Source: Deltaproteobacteria bacterium (GTDB taxonomy: Bacteria > Myxococcota_A > UBA9160 > PR03). Taken from it: 25,109 nt of DNA. The position numbers and the translations under genes are program-made. The notes beneath the pieces were generated by a model, which saw only the letters and a program-made list of their open reading frames with translations, did not search any database and was not told the DNA's origin. Shown in pieces: positions 10,108 to 17,586 of the stretch (its first letter is position 1; the number at the start of each line of letters is the position of its first letter). The stretch covers positions 1 through 25,109 of the forward strand of contig JAGSPS010000003.1 of the NCBI GenBank assembly GCA_018262315.1, written 5' to 3'.

Positions 10108-10990
10108 CGTTGAGTACCTGCTCGCGGAGGCGTTCGAGTTCGGTTTTCAGTTCGACGACCTGATGGGCAATCGGGGCATCGGATCCCTTCGAGCCGATCG
10201 TGTTGCCTTCGCGACCCATCTCCTGCAGCAGAAACTCCAGGCGACGGCCGGCTGGCGTTCCGAGACGCGCGGAGTCGAGGATGCCGCGGAACTGCGCGGT
10301 GTGGCTCGCGAGGCGCACGGTCTCCTCGGTGATGTCGAGACGATCCGCCGCCCACACCACTTCCTGATGCAGGCGCGCCTCGTCGAGCAGCCCGGTCTCG
10401 TCGCGCAGCTGCTCGGCGCGCTTGCGCAAGCGCTCGCGCACGGCGCGCTGCACGTCGGTCGCGCGCGCCGCGATCGACACGACCAGCGCGTCGATGCAAT
10501 CGAGCCGGCCGCGCAATTCGCGGTCGAGCGCCTCCCCCTCGGCGGCGCGCATCGACGCGAGTCCGCCGAGCGCCGCGACGACGCCCCCGGCCAGCGCGCT
10601 CCGCACGCGCTCCTCGGGAAACGCGCGCTCCACGACGCGCGCCACACCGGGCAGGCCGAGCAGGCCACGCACGTCGAGTTCGCCGGGAACGCCGTGGTCG
10701 TCGCGCAACTGCCGCGCGGCGCGCAGGTACTGCTCGGCTGCGGCGAGGTCGAGCGCCACCGACTCGGACGGCGTGTCGCCCGCGACGCCGCGAATGGTGA
10801 GATCGACCTTGCCGCGATCGAGCTGGCCGGCCACCAACTGGCGAACTTCGCCTTCGAAGACGGCGAGTCCGTGTGGCAAGCGCACCCGCACGTCGAGGTG
10901 GCGGTGGTTGACGCTGCGCACTTCCACCTCGAAGCCGATGCCCTCCACCGCAAAGGTGGCATGTCCGTAGCCGGTCATGCTGCGGATCAC
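10100..10990 (-). CDS. yicC: YicC family endoribonuclease-like protein
   Basis: YicC/YloC family, in E. coli an endoribonuclease linked to small-RNA turnover and stationary-phase survival. The product is 296 residues (E. coli 287). I chose GTG at 10990, giving MIRSMTGYGHA, which matches the family N-terminus; it overlaps the hldA stop as GTGA and has AAGGGGA about 6 nt upstream. The ATG at 10978 is the alternative. Recognisable blocks are FEVEVRSVNHRHLDVRVRLP near the N-terminus, DRGKVDLTIRG, and a C-terminal core with GRRLEFLLQEMGREGNTIGSK, the most conserved stretch of the family, ending in VVELKTELERLREQVLNVE. The region between is long amphipathic helix. It sits between heptose kinase and remA in one run. 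Confidence 0.95.
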   Translation of the reverse strand: MIRSMTGYGHATFAVEGIGFEVEVRSVNHRHLDVRVRLPHGLAVFEGEVRQLVAGQLDRGKVDLTIRGVAGDTPSESVALDLAAAEQYLRAARQLRDDHGVPGELDVRGLLGLPGVARVVERAFPEERVRSALAGGVVAALGGLASMRAAEGEALDRELRGRLDCIDALVVSIAARATDVQRAVRERLRKRAEQLRDETGLLDEARLHQEVVWAADRLDITEETVRLASHTAQFRGILDSARLGTPAGRRLEFLLQEMGREGNTIGSKGSDAPIAHQVVELKTELERLREQVLNVE

Positions 10991-12003
10991 CGCGGTTCCC
11001 CTTTCGCGGCCGCGATCGCCGCGGGCAGCGCTTCCAGCACTTCGTCCGGTGTCGCCGTCGCAGTGCCGACCTTGCCGACGACCACGCCCGCCGCGGCGTT
11101 CGCGACGACGGCCGCTTCGAGCAGCGAACCGCCCGCGCGCAGCGCCAGCGAGAGCGCTGCGATCGTCGTGTCGCCGGCGCCCTGCACGTCGAAGACCTCG
11201 CGGCGCGGCGTGCCGACGAAGCAGCCGCTGCCGTCGCCCTCGAAGAGCGCCATGCCCTCGGCGCCCCGCGTCACCACCACCGCGGCGCCACCCAGCTTGC
11301 GCCGCAGCCGCAGCGCCGCCTTGGCGAGGTCCGCGTTCGAGCGGATCCGCATCCCGGCGAGCGCCTCGGCCTCGCGCAGGTTCGGCTTCACGAGCGACGC
11401 GCCGTGGTACGGCGACAGGTCTTCCTTGGGATCGACGGCCACCGGCACGCCGTGCGCCTGGAGTTTGCGCATCGCGGCGCGCACGGTACCCGCCGCGAGG
11501 GTGCCCTTGCCGTAGTCCTCGACGATGGCGCCGTGCGCGCGCGGCGCGAAGTGGTCGATCGCGGCGAGCAGCGCGCGCGCAGCGCTGGTGGGAAGCGCTT
11601 CGGAGGTCTCGCGGTCGAAGCGCACGATCTGTTGCGAACGCGCGACGACGCGCGTCTTGCGCGTGGTGGGTCGCTCTGCGACGCGCACCGAACCGCGCGT
11701 GTCGACGCCCAACGCGGCGAGCAGCTCGAGCACGCGCTCGCCGGCGCGATCGTCGCCGACGGCCGTACAGAAATCGCACGCGGCGCCCAGTGCGATCACG
11801 TTGCGCACCACGTTGCCGGCGCCGCCCAGCACCATCGACTCGCGCTGCACGTGCACCACCGGCACGGGCGCTTCGGGGCTCACGCGCTCGACGTCGCCCC
11901 ACAAGTACTCGTCGAGCACCACGTCGCCGAGCACCAGCAGCCGCAGCTCGCGGAACGAGTGGACCAACTTGGCGAGCCGCCGCGCATCGAGTCGCGCAGC
12001 CAT
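10987..12003 (-). CDS. hldA: D-glycero-beta-D-manno-heptose-7-phosphate kinase (HldE kinase domain)
   Basis: Phosphorylates heptose 7-phosphate at C1 on the way to ADP-heptose, the donor for the LPS inner core. The 338-residue protein is a PfkB/ribokinase-fold enzyme. It has LRLLVLGDVVLDEYLWGDV at the start, SMVLGGAGNVVRNVIALGA (GGAGN at 60-64) and the C-terminal GAGD motif at 275-278 in FDVQGAGDTTIAAL, with Asp278 as catalytic base. It ends after the kinase domain, so the nucleotidyltransferase half (HldC) fused in E. coli HldE must be encoded elsewhere. The ATG at 12003 shares one base with the epimerase TGA (TGATG). It is co-directional with the heptosyltransferase-like genes upstream, which would use its end product. 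Confidence 0.95.
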   Translation of the reverse strand: MAARLDARRLAKLVHSFRELRLLVLGDVVLDEYLWGDVERVSPEAPVPVVHVQRESMVLGGAGNVVRNVIALGAACDFCTAVGDDRAGERVLELLAALGVDTRGSVRVAERPTTRKTRVVARSQQIVRFDRETSEALPTSAARALLAAIDHFAPRAHGAIVEDYGKGTLAAGTVRAAMRKLQAHGVPVAVDPKEDLSPYHGASLVKPNLREAEALAGMRIRSNADLAKAALRLRRKLGGAAVVVTRGAEGMALFEGDGSGCFVGTPRREVFDVQGAGDTTIAALSLALRAGGSLLEAAVVANAAAGVVVGKVGTATATPDEVLEALPAAIAAAKGEPR

Positions 12004-13238
12004 CAGCGGGTGAGCCCCCGGCTCTCGAGTTCCTTGCGCGCCTGGTCGACGCGATCCTCCGCAGACTGCGTGCGCAGCCAGGCGAGCAGCTCGCGCATGC
12101 CGGCTTCGAGCGATACGCGCGCCTCGAAGCCGAGGTCGCGCGCGGCGGCCGCGACGTCGGCGTAGCAGTGGCGGATGTCGCCGGCGCGGAAGCGCCCCAC
12201 CACTTCGGCGGCTTCCGTCACGCCGATCTCGCGGGCCAGCGTCTCGGCGATCTCGAGCACGCTCGTCGCGCGTCCGGTGCCGACGTTGTAGACGCCGCCG
12301 ACCGCGGCGTCGCGCTCCATCGCCAGCAGGTTGGCCGCGACGATGTCCGACACGTGGGTGAAGTCGCGGCTCTGGCGGCCGTCCTCGAAGAGCACCGGCG
12401 CGCGGCCGTTGAGCAGCCGACTCGAGAAGATCGCGATCACGCCGGTGTACGGATTCGAGAGCGACTGGCGCGTGCCGTAGACGTTGAAGTAGCGCAGCGC
12501 CACCGTGGGGATCGCGTAGGCCGCGCCGACCGCGAGGAAGAGTTCCTCGTGGTCGCGCTTGGTGACCGCGTACACGGAGGTCGGCGCCAGCGGCTTCGAC
12601 TCCGGCGTGGGTGCGGCTTCCAGCGCGCGCCCGCTGGCGTCTTCATGATCCCAGCGGCGCGCCTCGAGTTGTTCGTCGGAGCGCAGCCGCGGAAACACCA
12701 ACGCGCCCTCGGAGCTTCCCGCAGAGACCTCCGGTTTCATCCCCGCGGAGCCCTCCGGTTTAGTCCCCGCGGAGCCCTCCGGTTTAGTCCCCGCGGAGCC
12801 CTCCGGTTTAGTCCCCGCGGAGCCCTCCGGTTTAGTCCGGTAGGCGCCCTCGCCGTAGATCGACATCGACGACGCCACCACCACGCGGCGCAGCTGCGCG
12901 CGGTGCTCGACCAGTTCTTCGAGCAGCACTGCGGCGCCGAGCGTATTCACCGACACGTAGCGCTCGATCTCGTACATCGACTGCCCGACGCCCACCGCGG
13001 CGGCTTCGTGGAACACCACCTCCACGCCGTCGAGTGCGCGCCGCACGGCGGCGTGGTCGCGCACGTCGCCCACCTGAAACTCGGCAGCGGGATTCAGATA
13101 CGCGGGGGGCTCCCGCTTCGGACCGTGCACCTGCGGATCGAGCACATCGAGCACACGCACCGTGTGACCCCGCGCGAGCAGCGCGTCGACCAGATGTGAG
13201 CCGATGAAGCCGGCCCCGCCCGTCACCAGTACCTTCAC
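12003..13238 (-). CDS. NAD-dependent nucleotide-sugar epimerase/dehydratase (SDR) with inserted repeat tract
   Basis: Extended short-chain dehydrogenase acting on nucleotide sugars, most like the dTDP-L-rhamnose 4-epimerase / UDP-glucose 4-epimerase group. The 411-residue protein starts at GTG 13238 (overlap GTGA). It has the NAD loop VTGGAGFIGSHLVD, VVVASSMSIYGEG with the catalytic Ser region near 123-126, and Tyr223-x3-Lys227 in PTSVYAVTKRDHEE. YFNVYGTRQSLSNPYTG and DFTHVSDIVAANLLA follow. Between the Ser and Tyr motifs lie about 95 residues; relatives often have a long loop there. Residues 135-174 of that loop are a tandem 8-residue repeat (TKPEGSAG four times, then MKPEVSAG) encoded by a minisatellite. 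Catalytic motifs on both sides are intact, so the enzyme is probably functional. Substrate is inferred only by family. Confidence 0.92.
   Translation of the reverse strand: MKVLVTGGAGFIGSHLVDALLARGHTVRVLDVLDPQVHGPKREPPAYLNPAAEFQVGDVRDHAAVRRALDGVEVVFHEAAAVGVGQSMYEIERYVSVNTLGAAVLLEELVEHRAQLRRVVVASSMSIYGEGAYRTKPEGSAGTKPEGSAGTKPEGSAGTKPEGSAGMKPEVSAGSSEGALVFPRLRSDEQLEARRWDHEDASGRALEAAPTPESKPLAPTSVYAVTKRDHEELFLAVGAAYAIPTVALRYFNVYGTRQSLSNPYTGVIAIFSSRLLNGRAPVLFEDGRQSRDFTHVSDIVAANLLAMERDAAVGGVYNVGTGRATSVLEIAETLAREIGVTEAAEVVGRFRAGDIRHCYADVAAAARDLGFEARVSLEAGMRELLAWLRTQSAEDRVDQARKELESRGLTR
12717..12836 (-). repeat. 24-bp tandem repeat inside the epimerase gene
   Basis: Four perfect 24-bp units (12741-12764, 12765-12788, 12789-12812, 12813-12836) and one degenerate unit (12717-12740) sit in frame in the epimerase. 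On the coding strand each unit encodes TKPEGSAG. Each contains CGGAGGGCTCCG, an inverted repeat, and a GGAGG core. Each perfect unit uses ACT for Thr and AAA for Lys, codons that are rare in this GC-rich segment, whereas the flanks use GC-ending codons. There are no unique spacers between units, so this is a minisatellite and not a CRISPR. Confidence 0.95.
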
Positions 13239-14212
13239 GCCCCGCCCTCCGCTTTCGCGTGCACGCCCGCCAGTCCCCATCCGATCGGCTGGCCGCGCAG
13301 ATGCCAGAGCAGGATCCAGCAGCGCTGGCGCCAGCGTTCGCGCTCGTGGCGCGACACCAGCGCGAGCGGCGCGCCGAAGAGCAACGCGAGCACCAGCTTG
13401 ACGAGCCGTACCGCCATTACGGCATGCGCTTGTCCTGCCCCGCGGTTCTTGCGGAAGAAGTGATAGAGCGAGCGATGGTATTCGATGCGCGTCGGCAGCG
13501 GCACGATCTTCTTGGTGGAGGCGCCGTGGATGTGCACCAGCTTCGCCTCCGGCAGGTGCACCACGCGCCAGCCCCGGCGACGCATCTGGAAGAACCAGTC
13601 GGTCTCTTCGAGGAAGAAGAAGTAGTCCTCGGGCACCGGTCCGACCTGCTCGATCACCTCGCGGCGCACCACCATGCAGGCGCCCAGCACGGCTTCCACG
13701 TCGAGCGGTTGCTCGTGCTCGAAGCGCTTCGAGGGATACCGGAGCGGGAACAGCGTCTCGAGCACGCCGCGCGGGACGATTTCGAGCAGCAGCGTCGGAA
13801 AGTTGTGGATGCTGTTCTGCTTGCGGCCGTCCGGATGCAGCAGCAACGGGCCGACCGCACCGACGTCCGGGTGCGCGTCCAGGTAACGCACGCAACTCTC
13901 GAAGCCGTCGCGCTGCACGATCGTGTCGTTGTTGAGCAGGCACAGCATGCGGCCCTTCGCACGCGCGATGCCCGCGTTGTTGCCACCAGCGAAGCCGCGG
14001 TTGCGCGGCAGCGCGATCACTTCGGCCCACGGGAAGCGCTCGCGCACGGCTTCCACCGTGCCGTCGGCGGAACCGTTGTCCACCACGATCGTCTCGGTGT
14101 CGAGGCGTCCGGCGTCGCTGCGCGCACGGATCTCGCGCTCGATCGAGGCGAGACAGTCGAGCGCGAGGTCGCGCCCGTTCCAGGTGAGCAGGACGATCGA
14201 GAGATCCGTCAC
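13235..14212 (-). CDS. Glycosyltransferase family 2 (rhamnosyltransferase-like)
   Basis: GT-A transferase, 325 residues, probably adding a sugar to the LPS core or O-chain at the cytoplasmic face. The start is GTG at 14212 (GTGA overlap with the upstream GT9 stop). It shows SIVLLTWNGRDLALDCLASI, ETIVVDNGSADGTVEAV, PRNRGFAGGNNAGIARAKG and the metal site LLNNDTIV in place of D-x-D, the form common in WsaE/rhamnosyltransferase-type GT2 enzymes. EDYFFFLEETDWFFQMRRRGW carries the ED/ETDW acceptor-side motif, and LVHIHGAST follows. The C-terminus (about 265-310) has two hydrophobic stretches that may hold it to the membrane. It precedes the nucleotide-sugar epimerase, which could supply its donor. 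Confidence 0.9.
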   Translation of the reverse strand: MTDLSIVLLTWNGRDLALDCLASIEREIRARSDAGRLDTETIVVDNGSADGTVEAVRERFPWAEVIALPRNRGFAGGNNAGIARAKGRMLCLLNNDTIVQRDGFESCVRYLDAHPDVGAVGPLLLHPDGRKQNSIHNFPTLLLEIVPRGVLETLFPLRYPSKRFEHEQPLDVEAVLGACMVVRREVIEQVGPVPEDYFFFLEETDWFFQMRRRGWRVVHLPEAKLVHIHGASTKKIVPLPTRIEYHRSLYHFFRKNRGAGQAHAVMAVRLVKLVLALLFGAPLALVSRHERERWRQRCWILLWHLRGQPIGWGLAGVHAKAEGGA

Positions 14213-15330
14213 GACGCATGCCCGGCCGCGCTCTCGGGCGCCGGCAACGCGCGCAGCGCGCCGTCGCCGCGAAATCCACCCGCGTCGCCGCGCAGCGCGG
14301 GCAACGCGGCTGCGACGGCGCGTTCGGGCGTGAGCTGCGTCATGCAGCGGTGGTCGGTCGGACAGCGGCGGTGGTAGCAGGGACGACACGCGACGTCCGC
14401 CGCCAGCGCGCGCACGCGCTCCAGGTTCAAATTGGTCTTGGCGAGACTGGTCGGGCCGAAGAGCACGACGCTCGGTACGCCGAGCGCAACCGCCACGTGC
14501 CGCGCGCCCGCGTCGTTGCAGACCAGCACGCGCGCGCGCCGCATCACGGCCTTCATGCTTCCGAGATCGAGTTCGCCCGCCAACACCGCCGCCGGCGCGC
14601 GCATCGCCGCGGCCACGCGCTGCGCGAGCGGCGCCTCGCCCGGCGCGCCGAGCACCACCACGCGCACCCCTTCGGCGGCCAGCGCGTCGCCGACCGCCGC
14701 GAACGACGCGGCGGGCCACAGCTTCGACGGTCCATACGAAGCGCCCGGCGCGAGCGCGGCGAGCGGCTGGTCCGCCCCGATCTGGTGCTTCGCGAGCAGC
14801 GTCCGAGCCGCCTCTTCTTCACGTTCGGTGACGAAGAGTTCGAGATGTGTTCCGCGCGCAGCGCAACCGATCGCCTCGACGAGACCGAGCACATGCCGCT
14901 CGCGCGCGACCGGTCCGGCGGGCGGCTCGACCGCGACGTCGAGCAACGCGCGCCGGCCCTGGGTCCGATAGCCGACCACCCGGCGCACGCCCGCGCAGCG
15001 CATCAGCAACGCCGCCGCGAACGAGTCCGGCAGGCAGACACCGAGATCGAAGCGGCGCGGGCGCAGCGCCAACCCCTCGCGCAGCAGCGCAGCGACGCCG
15101 CGGTGATGCGAGCGGAGCGGCACCACGGCGTCGAACCACGGCGCGCCCGCGACCAGCGGCAGCAGCTCGGCCCGCGCGTGCAACACGATCTGCGCGCGCG
15201 GCTGCGCCGCGCGCAGCGCGCGGAAGCCGGGCGTCGCCATCACGACGTCGCCCGCCCAGTTCGGGGCGCGCACCAGAATCTGTGGGGCGCGCACGGAGAT
15301 CTGCTGCGGGTCGATCATCGCCCCACCCAT
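14209..15330 (-). CDS. waaF: ADP-heptose:LPS heptosyltransferase II-like (GT9)
   Basis: Adds heptose to the inner core. The 373-residue protein has the WaaF hallmark RAPNWAGDVVMATPGFRALR at about 21-40. The donor-site region follows with APGASYGPSKLWPAASFAAV and VLVCNDAGARHVAVALGVP. VVLFGPTSLAKTNLN is followed by the cysteine-rich run ACRPCYHRRCPTDHRCMTQL seen in WaaF-type enzymes. Two starts are possible: ATG at 15330, directly abutting the upstream TAG, or ATG at 15318, which has GGTGGGG a few bases upstream and may be the better one. It is followed without gap by a GT2 (GTGA). WaaF is favoured over WaaC by the NWxGD and cysteine motifs; exact acceptor linkage is unproven. Confidence 0.9.
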   Translation of the reverse strand: MGGAMIDPQQISVRAPQILVRAPNWAGDVVMATPGFRALRAAQPRAQIVLHARAELLPLVAGAPWFDAVVPLRSHHRGVAALLREGLALRPRRFDLGVCLPDSFAAALLMRCAGVRRVVGYRTQGRRALLDVAVEPPAGPVARERHVLGLVEAIGCAARGTHLELFVTEREEEAARTLLAKHQIGADQPLAALAPGASYGPSKLWPAASFAAVGDALAAEGVRVVVLGAPGEAPLAQRVAAAMRAPAAVLAGELDLGSMKAVMRRARVLVCNDAGARHVAVALGVPSVVLFGPTSLAKTNLNLERVRALAADVACRPCYHRRCPTDHRCMTQLTPERAVAAALPALRGDAGGFRGDGALRALPAPESAAGHAS

Positions 15331-16404
15331 CTACCACCCGCCGTGACGGACCGCCAGCAGCTCGCGCGCAGCGCTCTCGACCGCCGACGGCGTGACGAGG
15401 CGCAGGCAGATCGCCGTCGCGCAACCGCGTCGGCACGGACTGCACGCGACCGGCACCCGGAGCGTGCGCGACGGCGTCGCCGGATATGGTTCGTTCTCGA
15501 CCGGGTCGGTCGGACCGAGGATCTGCAACACCGGCGTTCCGACCAGCGACGCGATGTGCATCGGTCCAGTGTCGCCACCCAGGTAGAGCCGACACTGCTC
15601 GAGCAGCGCGGCGAGTTCGCCGAGCGACGCCGTCGCAGGCGCCAGCGTCGCGGCGCCGCCCGACGCTGCGACGATTTCCTCGGCGAGCGCGCGCTCGCTC
15701 GCGACGGGACCGAAGAGCACGATCGACGCGACGCCGGCGGAGTCGCGCAAGCGCCGCGCCACCTCGGCATGGCAGGCGGCACTCCAGCGCTTGTGCGGCG
15801 TGCCGGCGCTGCTGCCCGGGTGGATCGCCACGGGCGGCACGCCGCCGACGGCGCTCGCCATGCGCGCGCGCGCCGCCGGGTCGACGCGCCACGGTTTCGG
15901 CGATGCGCGGGCGCCCTTCGCCACGAACTCGACCAGCCCGCGATTGCGCTCGAAGCGCGAGATGCGCCGCGGCCCGATTCGCGCGCGCGCGTTGGAAAAC
16001 AGCCAGGCGCTCTCGCGCGCGAAGGGCCGGGCGTAGCTGACGCGGCGCGGCGCTCCGCTCGCGAGCGCCAGCAGACCGCTCTTCAGGATCGCGTGGAAGT
16101 CGAGCACCAGGTCGAAGCGCCTCCGGCGCAGCGTCCCGATGAAACCGAACAGCGCGCGCGCCGCTGCGAGGAGCCGCCCGCGGCGCAGCGCCGCTTCGAT
16201 CTCGGCGCGCGGAAACACCAGCACCTCGTCGACCCACGGTTGGCCCTCGATCGCGGAACGCGACGCCGGTTCGACGAGCCACGCGAGATGGGCGCCGGCG
16301 TACGCGCCGCGCAACGCCGAGGCGGCGGGCAACGTGCGCACCACGTCGCCTACGGCACCGAGCCGGATCAGCAGAACGCGATCCGCGGCCGGCGGTTGCG
16401 ACAG
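15331..16404 (-). CDS. Glycosyltransferase family 9, heptosyltransferase I-like, non-canonical start
   Basis: Second GT9 enzyme, probably WaaC-like. About 357 residues from the first plausible start. The N-terminus VLLIRLGAVGDVVRTLPAAS is the family signature; later come VAIHPGSSAGTPHKRW, LYLGGDTGPMHIASLVGTPV and LQILGPTDPVENEPY, then CSPCRRGCATAICLRLVTP. No in-frame ATG, GTG or TTG occurs before the signature. The frame is open through the lptF start on the other strand, and the first standard codon (a GTG) lies inside GDVV, which would delete the N-terminal strand. I therefore mark CTG at 16404 as the start; an ATC at 16425 is another possibility, as is a sequencing indel. It opens the long minus-strand run and is divergent from lptF. 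Confidence 0.83.
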   Translation of the reverse strand: MSQPPAADRVLLIRLGAVGDVVRTLPAASALRGAYAGAHLAWLVEPASRSAIEGQPWVDEVLVFPRAEIEAALRRGRLLAAARALFGFIGTLRRRRFDLVLDFHAILKSGLLALASGAPRRVSYARPFARESAWLFSNARARIGPRRISRFERNRGLVEFVAKGARASPKPWRVDPAARARMASAVGGVPPVAIHPGSSAGTPHKRWSAACHAEVARRLRDSAGVASIVLFGPVASERALAEEIVAASGGAATLAPATASLGELAALLEQCRLYLGGDTGPMHIASLVGTPVLQILGPTDPVENEPYPATPSRTLRVPVACSPCRRGCATAICLRLVTPSAVESAARELLAVRHGGW

Positions 16405-16476
16405 TGCGTTCGCGCACGGCGAGATGGTGACGGCGAACCTCGCGCTGGGGTTGGGTCGCCGGTAGGATACGCCGCC
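16405..16476. promoter_or_regulatory. Divergent promoter region between GT9 and lptF
   Basis: About 72 bp separate the outward-reading heptosyltransferase and lptF. This interval should hold promoters for both the 11-gene minus run and the lptF-kinase pair. On plus, GGTAGGATAC (16461-16470) has a TAnnnT-type hexamer (TAGGAT) 8 nt before the lptF ATG; the same bases supply AGGA, 9 nt from ATG, as a Shine-Dalgarno, so the two readings compete. No convincing -35 box was found for either side. Confidence 0.35.
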
Positions 16477-17586
16477 ATGCTGCTGCCCCGCACCCTCGCG
16501 CGCTCGATCGCTGCCGAGGTGCTGGTCTTCGCGGGGATCGGCTTCCTCGCCTTCATCGTGATCCTGTTGGTCCAGAACCTCGCGCAGCGGCTCGAAGAGC
16601 TGGTCGCCGTCGGCTTGTCGTTTCGCGATGCGGGCGCGGTCGTGATCCACCTCGTGGGCATGGTGGCACCGTACGCCGTGCCGGTCGGATTCCTGTTCGG
16701 CGTGCTCGCCGCGGTGGGAAGGCTCTCGGCCGATTCCGAAGTGACCGCGATGCGCTCGTGCGGCCTCGGCCTCGGCGCGATCTTCGGGCCCGTGCTCGCG
16801 GTCGCGCTGGTGGTCGCGTCGCTCACCGCGCTGCTGATGATCCGCGTGGAGCCCGCGGCGCGGAGGGACCTGCGCGCGGTGCTGGCGGACGTCGCGTCGC
16901 GCGGCGCGATCTTCAGGCCCGGTCGTTTCCGCACGGTGGGCGGCCTCGTGCTCTACATCCAGTCGCGCGACCTCGACGACGAGAGCCTGCTGAAGCGGAT
17001 CTTCATCGCCGATCGCAGCAACCCGAAGCGGCCGTTCCTGATCTTTGCGCAGTCGGCCCGCTTCCGTTTCGACCCCGATCAACTGCTCATCCATCTGGAG
17101 ATGGAGAACGGCGACATCCATCTGGAGTCCACCGATCTCTCCGAGCACCAGCGCATCGCCTTCGCGGGCTTCGACTACACGCTCGACGCCAGCGCGTTGA
17201 TCGACGCAGCGCGCCAGCTCAAGCCGAGCGAGATGGATCTGGGCCAGCTCTCCGACGTGATGGACAACCCGCCGAGCGCATCCCCCGGCCGCTCGCTGTC
17301 CCAGTATCGCGCCCACTTCCACCGGCGCATGGCGATTCCGTTCGCGCCCTTCGTATTCGCTGCGCTGGGCGTTCCGCTTGGCCTGCGGCGCTCGCGCGCG
17401 GCGCGCTCGTGGGGCGTCCTGGTCTGCATCGCACTCGTCGCGGCCTACTACACGCTGCTCGGCTTCGGCCAGTTCATGGGCGAGACGGGGCGCATGCCCG
17501 CCGCGATCGCGCTCTGGATCCCGAACGTGGTGTTCGGCCTGGCGTCGATCCCGCTGCTGCGCAGCGCCCAGCGCGGCATGGCGTGA
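16477..17586 (+). CDS. LptF/LptG family LPS-export permease
   Basis: Inner-membrane permease of the LPS transporter (LptB2FG), which pulls LPS out of the membrane toward the outer membrane. The product has 369 residues, close to E. coli LptF (366) and LptG (360). Topology fits YjgP/YjgQ: an N-terminal helix at about 10-35 (VLVFAGIGFLAFIVILLVQ), helices at about 60-85 and 100-125, a beta-jellyroll periplasmic domain at about 135-275 (RPGRFRTVGGLVLYI, RFRFDPDQLLIHLEMENGD), and three C-terminal helices after 285 (MAIPFAPFVFAALGVPLGL). Only one permease is present here, so the partner and LptB must be elsewhere. I cannot separate LptF from LptG by eye. The ATG at 16477 has AGGA 9 nt upstream, and its TGA overlaps the kinase start. 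Confidence 0.93.
   Translation: MLLPRTLARSIAAEVLVFAGIGFLAFIVILLVQNLAQRLEELVAVGLSFRDAGAVVIHLVGMVAPYAVPVGFLFGVLAAVGRLSADSEVTAMRSCGLGLGAIFGPVLAVALVVASLTALLMIRVEPAARRDLRAVLADVASRGAIFRPGRFRTVGGLVLYIQSRDLDDESLLKRIFIADRSNPKRPFLIFAQSARFRFDPDQLLIHLEMENGDIHLESTDLSEHQRIAFAGFDYTLDASALIDAARQLKPSEMDLGQLSDVMDNPPSASPGRSLSQYRAHFHRRMAIPFAPFVFAALGVPLGLRRSRAARSWGVLVCIALVAAYYTLLGFGQFMGETGRMPAAIALWIPNVVFGLASIPLLRSAQRGMA

Noticed and set aside
12717..12836. CRISPR array
   Set aside because: Units are contiguous without unique spacers and are in frame in a protein; no cas genes are present.
10977..13199. 740-codon plus-strand frame opposite hldA and the epimerase, including a translated FSPRGALR repeat
   Set aside because: The repeat is the antisense of the TKPEGSAG tract; the rest is low-complexity Arg/Ala with no domain.
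14218..16476. Long plus-strand open frame running into lptF from upstream
   Set aside because: It is antisense to two clear GT9 genes; family length and AGGA spacing place the lptF start at 16477.
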